DNA of 64,000 bases from JAFGXW01 sp964634385. Its GTDB lineage: Bacteria; Bacillota_I; Bacilli_A; Izemoplasmatales; Izemoplasmataceae. Positions 25,416 to 34,915 of the stretch are shown one piece after another. Numbering within the stretch: the stretch's first letter is position 1; every line of letters starts with the position of its first letter. A program made the translations under genes and the position numbers. The notes beneath the pieces were generated by a model, which saw only the letters and a program-made list of their open reading frames with translations, searched no databases and was not told the DNA's origin. The stretch spans positions 1-64,000 of the forward strand of contig CAZWIZ010000003.1 in assembly GCA_964634385.1 (NCBI GenBank), in the 5' to 3' direction.

Positions 25416-27575
25416 TTAATTTTTAGATATTGCTGGATGATCCTTAAGTAGTTTTTTAATTCCATAAGGTTGTGGGAAAGCAATGATACAATTTTCACCT
25501 GTAACACTAATAACTATTCCTAATCCAAATTTTGTGTGAGTAATTTTATCACCTTTGTTTAAATCATTTTTATTATATTTATTTAAATTATTTAATTTCG
25601 CAGTATTTAAAACTTTTTTACTTAAATAATTAGAATCTTTATATGGTTTGCTGACATATTCCGAATAACCTTTAGTTTCAATTAAATTATCATTTATCTC
25701 AGCAATAAAACAGCTACTCTTATTTTGTTTTGTTTCTCCATATGTTTGTCTAACGTTAGCGCTAGTTAAGAAAAGTAGTTCTCTTGCGCGAGTTACTCCA
25801 ACATACATCAATCTTCTTTCTTCTTCAAAATCTTTTTGACTATTCATACTTCTATTTAGAGGAAACATTCCCATTTCCATTGTTACTATAAAAACAACTC
25901 TAAACTCTAATCCTTTTGCGGAATGAAGAGTCATTAGTGTCACTCCATCAAGAATCTCTTTTTTATTCTCTTCACTCTTCAAAGTAATATCTTCTAAAAG
26001 ATAAACCAGTATATCTTCTTTGCTTAAATCCTGGTAAATTTGTTCATTTTCACTTAAAATTGTTTTAAATTCGAGTATATTTTCATATCTAACATCACCC
26101 TTTTCATCATTTTTAAGTGATTTTACATACCCGGATTTATCTAAAATATAATCTACAAACTCATTAAAAGATAAAACATCTAGCTGTGCTCTAAAATCTA
26201 ATATTGTTGTTTTAAAGTTATTTAATTTAATACAAATACTTTTGCCTAAAATTTCATGTGCTTGATCAATTGCATCCATAAGATTAAGATTATTCTCAGC
26301 TGCAAAAGTGGTTAATTTATCCAAAGTAACGGCACCAATACCTCTTTTAGGTGTTGTTATTACTCTCGTAAAGCTATAAACATCATCTAAATTGATAATT
26401 AATCTCAGATATGCTGTGAAATCCTTTATTTCTTTTCTTTTAAAGAAACTAGTATTTCCATATATTCTATATGGTATTTGTTTTTGCATAAATACTTCTT
26501 CAAACATTCTTGAAGTGCTATTAGCTCTGTACAATATAGCAAAATCATTATATTTATAACCTTTTCTAATTAGTTCTAAAATTTTAAGAGCTACAAATTC
26601 AACTTCATCTCTAGCAGTTACTCCTTTAAAATGAATAATTTTCTCACCTTTTCCTAAATTTGAAAATAGTGTTTTGGGCACTCTTTTTGAATTGTTTTTT
26701 ATAATTTGATTCGCAGCAGTTAATATTGTATTTGTAGAGCGGTAATTTTCTTCTAATAAAACTAAATGATAATTAGGATAGTCTCTTTTAAACTTATTAA
26801 TGTTTTGGATATTTGCTCCTCTAAAAGCATAAATACTTTGATCTTCATCTCCAACAATAAAAAGATTTTTATCTTTATTTATAAGTAAACTTATTAATTT
26901 ATATTGTACATTATTAGTGTCTTGAAACTCATCAACTAAAATATACTTAAATTTCTCATTATAAAACTCTTTTAATTTTTTATTACTTTCAAGTAATTTA
27001 ATTGTTAAAGTTAGTAAATCTTCAAAATCTAAAAGATTATTATTAAATAGATTTTCTTGATATTTCTTAAAAACAATTTTAACAACAGTTCTGTATGGTT
27101 CCTCAATATCATTTGCTAAATCATAATCAAATTTCATTTTTTGAACAATACTTTTCACTATCTTAGGAACATACATTTTAATATCATAATTACTTTTCTT
27201 TAAAATACTTTTTATAAGCTGTGTAGAATCATCATCATCAATTATTTGAAAAGTCTTCTTATATCCTAAATATTCTATATGTTCTCTTAGTATTTTTGAA
27301 CACATAGAATGAAAAGTACTGATCCAAATTTGTGATGTATTCATACCAGTTATAGTACGTACTCTACGTTTCATTTCATTTGCTGCCTTATTTGTAAAAG
27401 TGATTGCTAATATATTAGCCAAATTTACTTTTTTATTAAATATTAAATAAGCAATTCTCGTAGTGAGAACGCTTGTTTTACCACTACCAGCTCCAGCAAT
27501 CGCTATTACAGGTCCCTCCGTTGTAAGAACTGCTTCTTTTTGTCTTTCATTTAGATTCTCTAGTAAATTTATCAT
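25416..27575 (-). CDS. pcrA: ATP-dependent DNA helicase PcrA
   Basis: A 719-residue superfamily 1A helicase. Q motif LNERQKEAV, Walker A AGAGSGKTSVLT, DEFQDTN Walker B, GDEDQSIYAFRGA, ENYRS, and the late motif TLHSAKGLEF with VTRARELLFL. The C-terminal Tudor-like module KGDKITHTKFGLGIVISV is typical of PcrA and binds RNA polymerase in Bacillus. The ATG at 27575 follows AGGTGATTTG. It is upstream of ligA in the same direction. Confidence 0.96.
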   Translation of the reverse strand: MINLLENLNERQKEAVLTTEGPVIAIAGAGSGKTSVLTTRIAYLIFNKKVNLANILAITFTNKAANEMKRRVRTITGMNTSQIWISTFHSMCSKILREHIEYLGYKKTFQIIDDDDSTQLIKSILKKSNYDIKMYVPKIVKSIVQKMKFDYDLANDIEEPYRTVVKIVFKKYQENLFNNNLLDFEDLLTLTIKLLESNKKLKEFYNEKFKYILVDEFQDTNNVQYKLISLLINKDKNLFIVGDEDQSIYAFRGANIQNINKFKRDYPNYHLVLLEENYRSTNTILTAANQIIKNNSKRVPKTLFSNLGKGEKIIHFKGVTARDEVEFVALKILELIRKGYKYNDFAILYRANSTSRMFEEVFMQKQIPYRIYGNTSFFKRKEIKDFTAYLRLIINLDDVYSFTRVITTPKRGIGAVTLDKLTTFAAENNLNLMDAIDQAHEILGKSICIKLNNFKTTILDFRAQLDVLSFNEFVDYILDKSGYVKSLKNDEKGDVRYENILEFKTILSENEQIYQDLSKEDILVYLLEDITLKSEENKKEILDGVTLMTLHSAKGLEFRVVFIVTMEMGMFPLNRSMNSQKDFEEERRLMYVGVTRARELLFLTSANVRQTYGETKQNKSSCFIAEINDNLIETKGYSEYVSKPYKDSNYLSKKVLNTAKLNNLNKYNKNDLNKGDKITHTKFGLGIVISVTGENCIIAFPQPYGIKKLLKDHPAISKN

Positions 27576-27599
27576 CAAATCACCTACTTAAATTATATC

Positions 27600-27626
27600 A
27601 AAAAAAGCACTGAAAAGATAGTGCTT
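27600..27626 (-). terminator. Terminator of the alkyltransferase-like gene
   Basis: AAAGCACT/AGTGCTTT hairpin followed by a minus-strand T-run. Confidence 0.8.
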
Positions 27627-27641
27627 TACTAATCAATTTTG

Positions 27642-27941
27642 CTACGTTTTAAATTGGTATTTATGTAAATCAATTTTCTTATTTAAAACATCAATCCCTT
27701 CATTTGAAAGCATTGATCCTTGCAAGTACCCTTCTTCTCCTGTCAAAGAGATTGTACCTTTCGAATTAATAACTCGATGCCATGGAAGATGATAAGCAGC
27801 ACTCATTGAATGTAAAATTCTACTTACTTGTCTAGCTCCTCTTGGATTTCCTGCATATGCAGCTATTTGTCCATAAGTCATTACTTTACCATTTGGAATC
27901 ATTTTTACTATTTCTAATACTTCCTCAGTAAACTTTGTCAC
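27642..27941 (-). CDS. Alkyltransferase-like (ATL) DNA-binding protein, MGMT family
   Basis: A 99-residue protein with the MGMT DNA-binding fold: IPNGKVMTYGQIAAYAGNPRGARQVSRIL contains the helix-turn-helix and arginine finger. The methyl-acceptor motif PCHR is replaced by PWHR (residues about 74-77), so it cannot act as a methyltransferase. ATL proteins of this type bind O6-alkylguanine and hand it to nucleotide excision repair; uvrA is about 4 kb away. It is flanked by terminators and is probably transcribed alone. Confidence 0.92.
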   Translation of the reverse strand: MTKFTEEVLEIVKMIPNGKVMTYGQIAAYAGNPRGARQVSRILHSMSAAYHLPWHRVINSKGTISLTGEEGYLQGSMLSNEGIDVLNKKIDLHKYQFKT

Positions 27942-27976
27942 ATTATCACCTACTTATTTTATCTCAAAAAAATGTA

Positions 27977-28001
27977 GAAAAAAAGCCGTTTATAACGGCT
28001 T
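27977..28001 (-). terminator. Cold-shock gene terminator
   Basis: AAGCCGTT/AACGGCTT hairpin followed by T7. Confidence 0.85.
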
Positions 28002-28021
28002 AATTTACAAATTAGTGCAAA

Positions 28022-28219
28022 TTAGATAGAAACTACATTAGCAGCTTGAGGACCTTTGTCTCCGTCTACTACGTCAAATTCTACTCTTTCGCCTTCTTCT
28101 AATGATTTGAAACCGTCTTTTTGAATTTGAGAATAATGAACAAAAATGTCATTTCCTTCATCAGTTGTAACGAATCCGTATCCTTTTTCAGAATTAAACC
28201 ATTTTACTTTTCCAGTCAT
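28022..28219 (-). CDS. Cold-shock domain protein
   Basis: A 65-residue CSD protein. RNP1 KGYGFVTTDEG and RNP2 DIFVHYSQI lie on a five-strand OB fold. Such proteins bind single-stranded RNA/DNA and melt structure. The ATG at 28219 follows GGAGGTAACAAAC; the frame to 28234 includes that site. A candidate promoter (28335-28362) leaves a leader of about 110 nt, as expected for cold-shock genes. Confidence 0.95.
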   Translation of the reverse strand: MTGKVKWFNSEKGYGFVTTDEGNDIFVHYSQIQKDGFKSLEEGERVEFDVVDGDKGPQAANVVSI

Positions 28220-28334
28220 GTTTGTTACCTCCATATTTTAATCCTAATACTACAAATACTGCTTTATAAAATATATAAGTAACTGGTGTTAGTTTTTATT
28301 TATAATACATTATTTTATTGTTTAGGTCTATTCT

Positions 28335-28362
28335 ATAATACACCAAATATCTATAAATGCAA
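28335..28362 (-). promoter_or_regulatory. Candidate cold-shock gene promoter
   Basis: Minus-strand TTGCAT and TATTAT with a 16-nt spacer, about 110 nt upstream of the start codon. The intervening AT-rich leader could carry temperature-dependent structure, but no specific fold was established. Confidence 0.45.
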
Positions 28363-28399
28363 GTAAAAAGAAACTTTAATATTGATTTTGTAAATAATT

Positions 28400-30043
28400 T
28401 TAGTTTGTTTTTTTCTTAAATGACGATCTTAAAGATACAATACGATTAAATATAAGTGAATCTTTATTTGTATCTTCATCTACAACATAATAACCATTTC
28501 TAGTAAATTGGAAACGATCGCCATTTTTAGGCTTCATGCCTTCTTCAACATACCCATGTTTAATAATTAATGAATTTGGATTTACTTTTTCAATAAATGG
28601 AATTTCTTTATTTTCAAAATCTAATATTAAATCTTCGAAAAGTCTAAATTCCGCTTTTCTATTATGAGTACCATCAACAAAATGAATATTACCATTCGGT
28701 TTTCTTTCTTTAAATCCACTCCCTGATTTAGTTAAAGGATCATAGGTACAATGTATTTCTAAAATATTACCATCAACATCTTTTACAATACTGTTCGCTT
28801 TAACAAAATAAGCATGCATAAGTCTTACTTCTATTCCTAGAGCAAGTCTTTTCCATTTTTTGTTTGGCTTTACTTCAATAAAATCTTCTCTTTCAATGTA
28901 AATATATTTACTAAAAGGAATTTTTCTCGTTCCAAGTTCTTCATTTTCACGATTATTTTCAACTTCTAAATATTCCACTTTATTTTTTGGATAATTGTCA
29001 ATCACTAATTTAAGTGGTTCTAATATAGCGTTTGTTCTTGGAACAGTATTTTTTAAATGTTCCCTAACAATTTGATACAACATATCTATTTCTGTTGCTC
29101 CTTGTGTTTTTGGTAAACCAAGTGAATTAATAAAGTCATGTATAGCACTCGGTGGTACTCCGCGTCTTCTGAGTCCACTCAATGTAATGAGTCTTGGATC
29201 ATCCCATCCCATTACTAATTTACTTTCAACTAAAACTTTTAAATTTCTTTTACCGGTAACTTTATTAGCCATTATTAATTTACCAAATTCGATTTGTCTT
29301 GGAATGTTTTCCATTTCACAATATTTTACTACCCAATCATATAATGGACGATGATCTTCAAATTCTAGACTACATAAACTATGGGTAATCCCTTCAATAG
29401 CGTCTTCAATCGGATGGGCATAATCATACATAGGATAAATGCACCATTTATCTTTAGTATTATGGTGATATGCTCTTTGGATACGATAAATAATTGGATC
29501 TCTCATATTCATATTCGGACTCGCCATATCTATTTTAGCACGTAAAACTTTACTAAAATCAGGATAAACTCCATTCTTCATGTTGATAAATAATTCTAAA
29601 TTTTCTTCAATTGATCTATTTTTATAAGGACTTTCTTTCCCTGGGGTTGTTAAATCTCCACGATATTCTTTTATTTCATCTGCGGAAAGATCATCAACAA
29701 AAGCTTTTCCTCTTTTTATTAACAATAGTGCTCTTTCATACATTTCCTCAAAATAATCACTTGCGAAAAATAAGTTTTCCCATTTACATCCAAGCCAAGC
29801 GATATCCTCTTTTATTCCTTCAACAAAAGAAACATCTTCTTTTACCGGATTTGTATCATCAAATCGCAAATTAAAATAACCACCATGAGTTTTAGCCATC
29901 GTGTAATTAGTAATAATAGCTCTTGCGTGCCCCAAATGAAGTAATCCACTAGGTTCAGGAGGAAATCTTGTAATTACTCTTTTATGCTTTCCTGTTGCAA
30001 TATCTTCATCAATAATTGTATTAATAAAATGACTTATTTCCAT
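28400..30043 (-). CDS. glnS: Glutaminyl-tRNA synthetase
   Basis: A 547-residue class I synthetase. The HIGH motif is in PPEPSGLLHLGHA (near 30), the GlnRS-specific block is DKWCIYPMYDYAHPIEDA then EGITHSLCSLEFEDHRPLYDW, and two C-terminal beta-barrel anticodon-binding domains follow. The KMSKS-loop position reads KVTGKRNLK, where GlnRS usually has a MSKR-type sequence. The ATG at 30043 has AAAGGTG upstream; the longer frame starts without one. Many Firmicutes instead make Gln-tRNA with GatCAB, so this gene is lineage-informative. No T-box leader was seen. Confidence 0.95.
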   Translation of the reverse strand: MEISHFINTIIDEDIATGKHKRVITRFPPEPSGLLHLGHARAIITNYTMAKTHGGYFNLRFDDTNPVKEDVSFVEGIKEDIAWLGCKWENLFFASDYFEEMYERALLLIKRGKAFVDDLSADEIKEYRGDLTTPGKESPYKNRSIEENLELFINMKNGVYPDFSKVLRAKIDMASPNMNMRDPIIYRIQRAYHHNTKDKWCIYPMYDYAHPIEDAIEGITHSLCSLEFEDHRPLYDWVVKYCEMENIPRQIEFGKLIMANKVTGKRNLKVLVESKLVMGWDDPRLITLSGLRRRGVPPSAIHDFINSLGLPKTQGATEIDMLYQIVREHLKNTVPRTNAILEPLKLVIDNYPKNKVEYLEVENNRENEELGTRKIPFSKYIYIEREDFIEVKPNKKWKRLALGIEVRLMHAYFVKANSIVKDVDGNILEIHCTYDPLTKSGSGFKERKPNGNIHFVDGTHNRKAEFRLFEDLILDFENKEIPFIEKVNPNSLIIKHGYVEEGMKPKNGDRFQFTRNGYYVVDEDTNKDSLIFNRIVSLRSSFKKKTN

Positions 30044-30180
30044 ATTTTCACCTTTTTCTGGTTTTCCACACAATAATTTTCTCATGTATGAAAAAATAAA
30101 GTATTTTACAGTATTTTTACAATAATCACTCTAATACATATGTGATATTCTATAATACATATCATTATTATACAATATAA

Positions 30181-30212
30181 AATCGAGAAATAGATAATTT
30201 CTCGATTTTTTA
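30181..30212. terminator. Terminator after the acidic exported protein gene
   Basis: AATCGAGAAA/TTTCTCGATT-type hairpin with short T-runs on both strands. Confidence 0.65.
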
Positions 30213-30233
30213 TTGTTATTTCAAATATATTTA

Positions 30234-32108
30234 TTATTCCCCTGAACCATTTTCTGATTCAAACAGCTCAGTAAATTGATCATATACCCCTGGTGGAATT
30301 AAATCATTAAATGTATTTAAGAATGCTTCTTGAGATTCTTGATCCATTTGTTCAAAGTCATCAAATAAATCAGTTATATCATCAGCAGAGATTGGTTCCT
30401 CATTAATAATTGCATTTTGCAAATCTTGAACATCATTATAAACATCTTGTTCAGGTCCAGGATTGTCAATATCAAGTTCTCCAGCTAAATCATTTAATAA
30501 ATCCCCACTTACAAAGGCATCATTAAGTGCATCTGTAAAAGCATCAAATGCTGCTGCTAATGTTGTGTCTGCTGGTTCAACATCTAATTCAATATAATGT
30601 TCATATAAATGAATTCCAGTAACTTCAACAGCCCCAACTTGTGAACCATCTTGCATTAAATCAGATAATCTTTCTGCTGTGATTTTTAATACTACATCAC
30701 CGTTCATATCAACAAATTCACCAAATTCAACATCTCCAAGTTCTAAAAACATTTGATTAAATACTTCTAAATCATCAATCAACAAGAAGTCCCCATCAAG
30801 TTCTCCTTCATCTTCTCCAAATGTAATTGTAGTAAATTCAAATATTAACTCTGTATCACTAATGGATACATTCTCAGCTGTAATTTTTAATACAGAATCT
30901 ATTCCAGCTATCTCGAATAGCGCATATACATAAATCTCTTCAGGATCAAATTCAAACCAAATAGCTTTTAACCCTAAATTAATAACTTCTAGTTCTCCTT
31001 CATCATTATAATATTCATATGTTGTTCTTGTGTCTGAGAAACCATCAGCTTTATAATATAACAACTTATTAAATGTTTCTTCATAAATTTTAAATCCTCC
31101 ACCTGATAAAGCACTATTAAAGACATATTCTGTGAACATATCAGTTAAGTAATTATCCGGATTAAATGAATTAGGATTAAATTCGCCAATAACTTCTTCT
31201 CCTTCTATAATTGTTTTAATATGAAAATCATCAAAATATAACGGGACATCTGTTTCGTCACTTCTAAATTTTGATATTCCAGCAGTTAAAACAAATTCTT
31301 CATCATTTAATTTGAATTCAACTAATTCATGATCATAAATAATTGATAACACTTCTTTTGCTAAGGCAGATCCTGTTTCGTCGTTTCCACCTTCAGTATC
31401 TTCCAAATTGTCTAGTATATCATCCTTAACTATAGTCAAAGACATATTTGAAATATCTAAATCTCCTATCGGTAAAACATCTGATTGTTCATCTAAATCA
31501 AAAGTACTAATATTTTCATCAAGCATATTTATAGCTCTAGTTATTATTGATATAGGTAGTGGTAAATTACCTAATTCAATTTTATCAAATTTTAATTCAT
31601 ATCGATCTGGATAATCATGAAAATCAAAAAATGCTTTTGCTACAGTTTCATAAGAAAGTCCATCATTTATACCAATTTCTAAGTATACGTTTACAATAAA
31701 AACATCGTCCTTAAAATCAACCCATGCTCCCATTACTCTAACATCAAAGTTTGATCCACCAATTTCTATTTCATCTGAATAAACATATTTACATGAATCT
31801 TCTACACAATTCTCATCAGGCATATATTCAGGATTAAAATCATCACTTCTAAATAATTCAAAAATAGCTGTGTTAATAATATCTTGGTGCAATTCATATA
31901 CCATATTAGTAGTTGTTCCATCTTCAACATCTGAAATTGAAGAACTTAATTCAGCATAAAGCATTCTCTCAGCATCAGCATCATCGGTATAAAGATGCAC
32001 AGGCATATTTTCAGCCCCAGTTCCATCATGCATAATCGCTAATCCTAACGCAGGTAATCCCACAAAAGCTAATGTAATAATAAATATTGTATTAAAAAAA
32101 TTCCTCAT
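30234..32108 (-). CDS. Large acidic exported protein, unknown function
   Basis: A 624-residue, strongly acidic protein with a hydrophobic N-terminal segment (about 5-25) that is either a signal peptide or an anchor. There is no lipobox cysteine in it. A close Cys pair (CVEDSC, near 100-105) may form a disulfide. The body has repeated beta-rich stretches with similar rhythm, such as VFIVNVYLEIG, EIYVYALFEIAG and HYIELDVEPA, suggesting duplicated folds. The last ~90 residues are Asp/Glu/Gln-rich and helical. GGAGGAATATT precedes the ATG. It is monocistronic between glnS and the tsaD cluster. No family recognised. Confidence 0.75.
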   Translation of the reverse strand: MRNFFNTIFIITLAFVGLPALGLAIMHDGTGAENMPVHLYTDDADAERMLYAELSSSISDVEDGTTTNMVYELHQDIINTAIFELFRSDDFNPEYMPDENCVEDSCKYVYSDEIEIGGSNFDVRVMGAWVDFKDDVFIVNVYLEIGINDGLSYETVAKAFFDFHDYPDRYELKFDKIELGNLPLPISIITRAINMLDENISTFDLDEQSDVLPIGDLDISNMSLTIVKDDILDNLEDTEGGNDETGSALAKEVLSIIYDHELVEFKLNDEEFVLTAGISKFRSDETDVPLYFDDFHIKTIIEGEEVIGEFNPNSFNPDNYLTDMFTEYVFNSALSGGGFKIYEETFNKLLYYKADGFSDTRTTYEYYNDEGELEVINLGLKAIWFEFDPEEIYVYALFEIAGIDSVLKITAENVSISDTELIFEFTTITFGEDEGELDGDFLLIDDLEVFNQMFLELGDVEFGEFVDMNGDVVLKITAERLSDLMQDGSQVGAVEVTGIHLYEHYIELDVEPADTTLAAAFDAFTDALNDAFVSGDLLNDLAGELDIDNPGPEQDVYNDVQDLQNAIINEEPISADDITDLFDDFEQMDQESQEAFLNTFNDLIPPGVYDQFTELFESENGSGE

Positions 32109-32245
32109 AATATTCCTCCACTCAATTCTATCTTATACACAATTATTATATAGAAAATATGTGGATATTTTATGAATTTTCATGGTGATTATATTATCTT
32201 TCAAATAAACGTCTATAAATATGTTTATGTATAAATAATCATTTA

Positions 32246-33235
32246 CTATAAATTCATTCTTGATACACCATTTAAACTCATATCATCAGTTGATTTATTT
32301 TTCAAATATTGATAGTATCCTGCAACTCCAATCATTGCAGCATTATCTGTACAATATTCAAATTTAGGTGTAACTACTTTAACCATTGTTATTCTTTCAC
32401 TTATTTTCTTTCTTAGCCCCTTATTTGCCGCTACCCCACCAGCAATAATAAACATTTTCGCATTATATTCCTTAATAGCTTTTAAACTTTTAGTTACTAA
32501 AACTTCCGAAACCGTTTCTTGAAAACTAGCACATAAATCTTCAATATTTACCCTTTCATTTCTTTGTTTAATATTATGCACTAAATTAATCACATGAGAT
32601 TTAATTCCGCTAAAACTAAAATTATAATTATTTCCCAAACTTATATTAGGCATTTTGTAACTTGGATTACCAATTTGTGCTAATTTATCAACAATTGGTC
32701 CTCCAGGATATCCTAATCCAACAGTTCTCGCAACTTTGTCATATGCTTCTCCTACAGCGTCATCCATTGTTTCTCCAAGTTTTTGAAAATCGTAATGTTC
32801 TTCCATAAGAATCAATTCAGTATGTCCACCACTTACAACTAAACAAATGAGTGGAAATTCTAGTTTTTCTGTAATTTCATTTGCATAGATATGCCCTGCT
32901 ATATGATGAACTCCAATAATTTCAATATCATTACTAAAAGCAAATGCTTTAGCAGCATTTACTCCAACAAGTAAACTTCCAATTAACCCAGGACCATTTG
33001 TTACGGCAACTAAATCAATATCAGTTTTTTTTATACTAGCTTCTTTCAAAGCTTCTTCAAAAACCACGGTAATACCTTTAATATGCTCTCTACTAGCAAT
33101 TTCAGGAACAACTCCACCATAGGCTTTATGAATATCAATTTGACTTAAAACAATATTACTAAGAACTTGTTTTCCATCTTTAACAATACTAACGCTTGTT
33201 TCATCACAACTACTTTCAACACTAAGTATAATCAT
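32246..33235 (-). CDS. tsaD: tRNA threonylcarbamoyladenosine transferase TsaD
   Basis: A 329-residue ASKHA-fold enzyme that transfers threonylcarbamoyl to A37 of ANN-decoding tRNAs. N-terminal SVESSCDETSVSIV, metal ligands HHIAGHIYANE (near 109), VVSGGHTELI, YDKVARTVGLGYPGGP and C-terminal DNAAMIGVAGYYQY. It is the last gene of tsaE-tsaB-rimI-tsaD and works with TsaB and TsaE. The TsaC-type enzyme is not in the window. Confidence 0.97.
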   Translation of the reverse strand: MIILSVESSCDETSVSIVKDGKQVLSNIVLSQIDIHKAYGGVVPEIASREHIKGITVVFEEALKEASIKKTDIDLVAVTNGPGLIGSLLVGVNAAKAFAFSNDIEIIGVHHIAGHIYANEITEKLEFPLICLVVSGGHTELILMEEHYDFQKLGETMDDAVGEAYDKVARTVGLGYPGGPIVDKLAQIGNPSYKMPNISLGNNYNFSFSGIKSHVINLVHNIKQRNERVNIEDLCASFQETVSEVLVTKSLKAIKEYNAKMFIIAGGVAANKGLRKKISERITMVKVVTPKFEYCTDNAAMIGVAGYYQYLKNKSTDDMSLNGVSRMNL

Positions 33236-33302
33236 ATTTTAGCCTTCTTATATAATTAATTTAGGTTATTAAAGAAAACCTATAAACTTAATTTTCATTT
33301 TT

Positions 33303-33755
33303 TTATTTACTATGTACTATTTTTAAAATCATTAGTAATGCATCTTCTTTATTATTATAATATTTTTTTCTAATGTGGTTAACTTCAAATCCTAAATCTT
33401 TATACATTTTAAATGCATATTTATTATTTATATTTACTTCTAAAGTTAACATCTCAATCTTTTTTTCATAACATGTTTTGATAACTTCAGTCATTAATTT
33501 TTTACCTATTCCTAGCCTTCTATATTTTTTTGAAACAAATATATTTAATATTTCTGCATTAGGGATGGTTAGCCAACTACCAACATATCCCGCATTTTTA
33601 TTGTCAACAGATGCAATAAAATATAAAGCCATATTATTATCCATAATGTCTTTATACAATAATTGTTCCCCTAAACTTTGTCCAAAAATTTTCATTTCCT
33701 CTTTATAAACATAAGGGATATCATTTATATTCATTTTCCTTATCTCGATTTTCAT
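33303..33755 (-). CDS. rimI: Ribosomal-protein-alanine N-acetyltransferase RimI
   Basis: A 150-residue GNAT protein. The acetyl-CoA loop is SKKYRRLGIGKKLMTEVI (near 75-92) and the C-terminal block is NKYAFKMYKDLGFEVNHIRKKYY. RimI acetylates the N-terminus of ribosomal protein S18 in Escherichia coli. Position between tsaB and tsaD is the classical arrangement and supports the name. Confidence 0.92.
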   Translation of the reverse strand: MKIEIRKMNINDIPYVYKEEMKIFGQSLGEQLLYKDIMDNNMALYFIASVDNKNAGYVGSWLTIPNAEILNIFVSKKYRRLGIGKKLMTEVIKTCYEKKIEMLTLEVNINNKYAFKMYKDLGFEVNHIRKKYYNNKEDALLMILKIVHSK

Positions 33756-33772
33756 TACATCACTCCATAAAT

Positions 33773-34387
33773 TTATTTAATTTGTTTTAGATTTCTTTCA
33801 GCTTCTGTGATTCTTAGATAATTAGGATTCAATGAATGAATATCTTTAATATTTGTTAATAAATTAGAATTTAAAATCTTTTCTAAATTAGTTTCTCCAT
33901 TACTAATTATTTCATATGGTTCATTTAATGAATTAGTAAACTCAATAAGATTTGTTAAAACCTCTTTTTCAGTTAAAATTAGCCCTTTCCCATCATTTTT
34001 GTAAACTCCAATAAACGAATTACCTCTTCTAGCATCTATTTCAGAAACAATTAAATCTTCAGTATTTGAACTACTAGCAATCAAAGCTAAACTACTAATC
34101 GTTCTTACTAAAATATTATTATTCCATCCAAACATTTTCGCAACAACAACCCCAATACGCAATCCCGTATAACTCCCGGGTCCTATTCCAATAATGATTT
34201 CATCTAAATCAGCTACTTTTAAATTATTTTTTTTGAAAATTCGTTCAATTTCAACCATTAATTTAGTAGAATGGTCATTATTTCCTGATTTATAGTATTT
34301 ACCTAAACATTCTAAATCCTCATATAAAGCGATATACAAGTATTTAGTAGCTGAATCAATAATTAATCTTTTTAACGATTTTTTCAT
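33773..34387 (-). CDS. tsaB: TsaB, t6A-synthesis scaffold
   Basis: A 204-residue ASKHA-fold paralogue of TsaD that forms the TsaB-TsaD-TsaE complex. Conserved IIDSATKYLYIALYE and GIGPGSYTGLRIGVVVAKMF. It lacks the metal-binding histidines of TsaD, as expected. Its start lies 32 bp inside the end of tsaE, with AAGGAACTGG upstream, so the two are translationally coupled. Confidence 0.94.
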   Translation of the reverse strand: MKKSLKRLIIDSATKYLYIALYEDLECLGKYYKSGNNDHSTKLMVEIERIFKKNNLKVADLDEIIIGIGPGSYTGLRIGVVVAKMFGWNNNILVRTISSLALIASSSNTEDLIVSEIDARRGNSFIGVYKNDGKGLILTEKEVLTNLIEFTNSLNEPYEIISNGETNLEKILNSNLLTNIKDIHSLNPNYLRITEAERNLKQIK

Positions 34388-34805
34388 ATTTACCAGTTCC
34401 TTCGATTTTTAATAATCTTTTATTAATATCAATAATTTCCATCTCTATAACAAGCTTTTCATCAGGAATACTCTCAATAATATTTTTGTACCATTCAATA
34501 ACACAAATTCCATCTCCGTAAATAAATTCCTCTAATTCGTAATCCATTCCAATGCCTTGTAAACGATATACATCCATATGATATAAAACATTTACTCCTT
34601 CATAAATCTTTAATATTGTAAAAGTTGGAGAATTAATAACTTCAGTAATCCCAATACTTGCTCCAAAAAATTTTGTAAAAGTAGTCTTACCTGCTCCTAA
34701 ATCTCCCTCTAAACAAAGCAAAAATCCAGGAAAAATACTTTTCCCGATTTCTTCCGCAAAACTCTTCATTTCGTCTAGATTATTAATAACAATTTCTTTA
34801 TACAT
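34356..34805 (-). CDS. tsaE: TsaE, ATPase of the t6A complex
   Basis: A 149-residue P-loop protein. Walker A EGDLGAGKTTFTKFF near 34, then SPTFTILKIYEG, YHMDVYRL, and VIEWYKNIIESIPD near 102. It regenerates the TsaB-TsaD complex by ATP hydrolysis. It is first in the cluster and divergent from the lipid kinase gene. Confidence 0.95.
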   Translation of the reverse strand: MYKEIVINNLDEMKSFAEEIGKSIFPGFLLCLEGDLGAGKTTFTKFFGASIGITEVINSPTFTILKIYEGVNVLYHMDVYRLQGIGMDYELEEFIYGDGICVIEWYKNIIESIPDEKLVIEMEIIDINKRLLKIEGTGKYEKIVKKINY

Positions 34806-34915
34806 TCTATCACCTTAATTAATATATATCTAAAAAAATTATATCATACAATTATGAATAATATATAGATAATAACTTATATATGCTATAATTTTTAAAA
34901 AGGAGTGATAGTTAT

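Noticed and set aside
30044..30233. T-box or other leader ahead of glnS
   Set aside because: No T-box sequence (TGGNACC-type) or specifier stem was visible.
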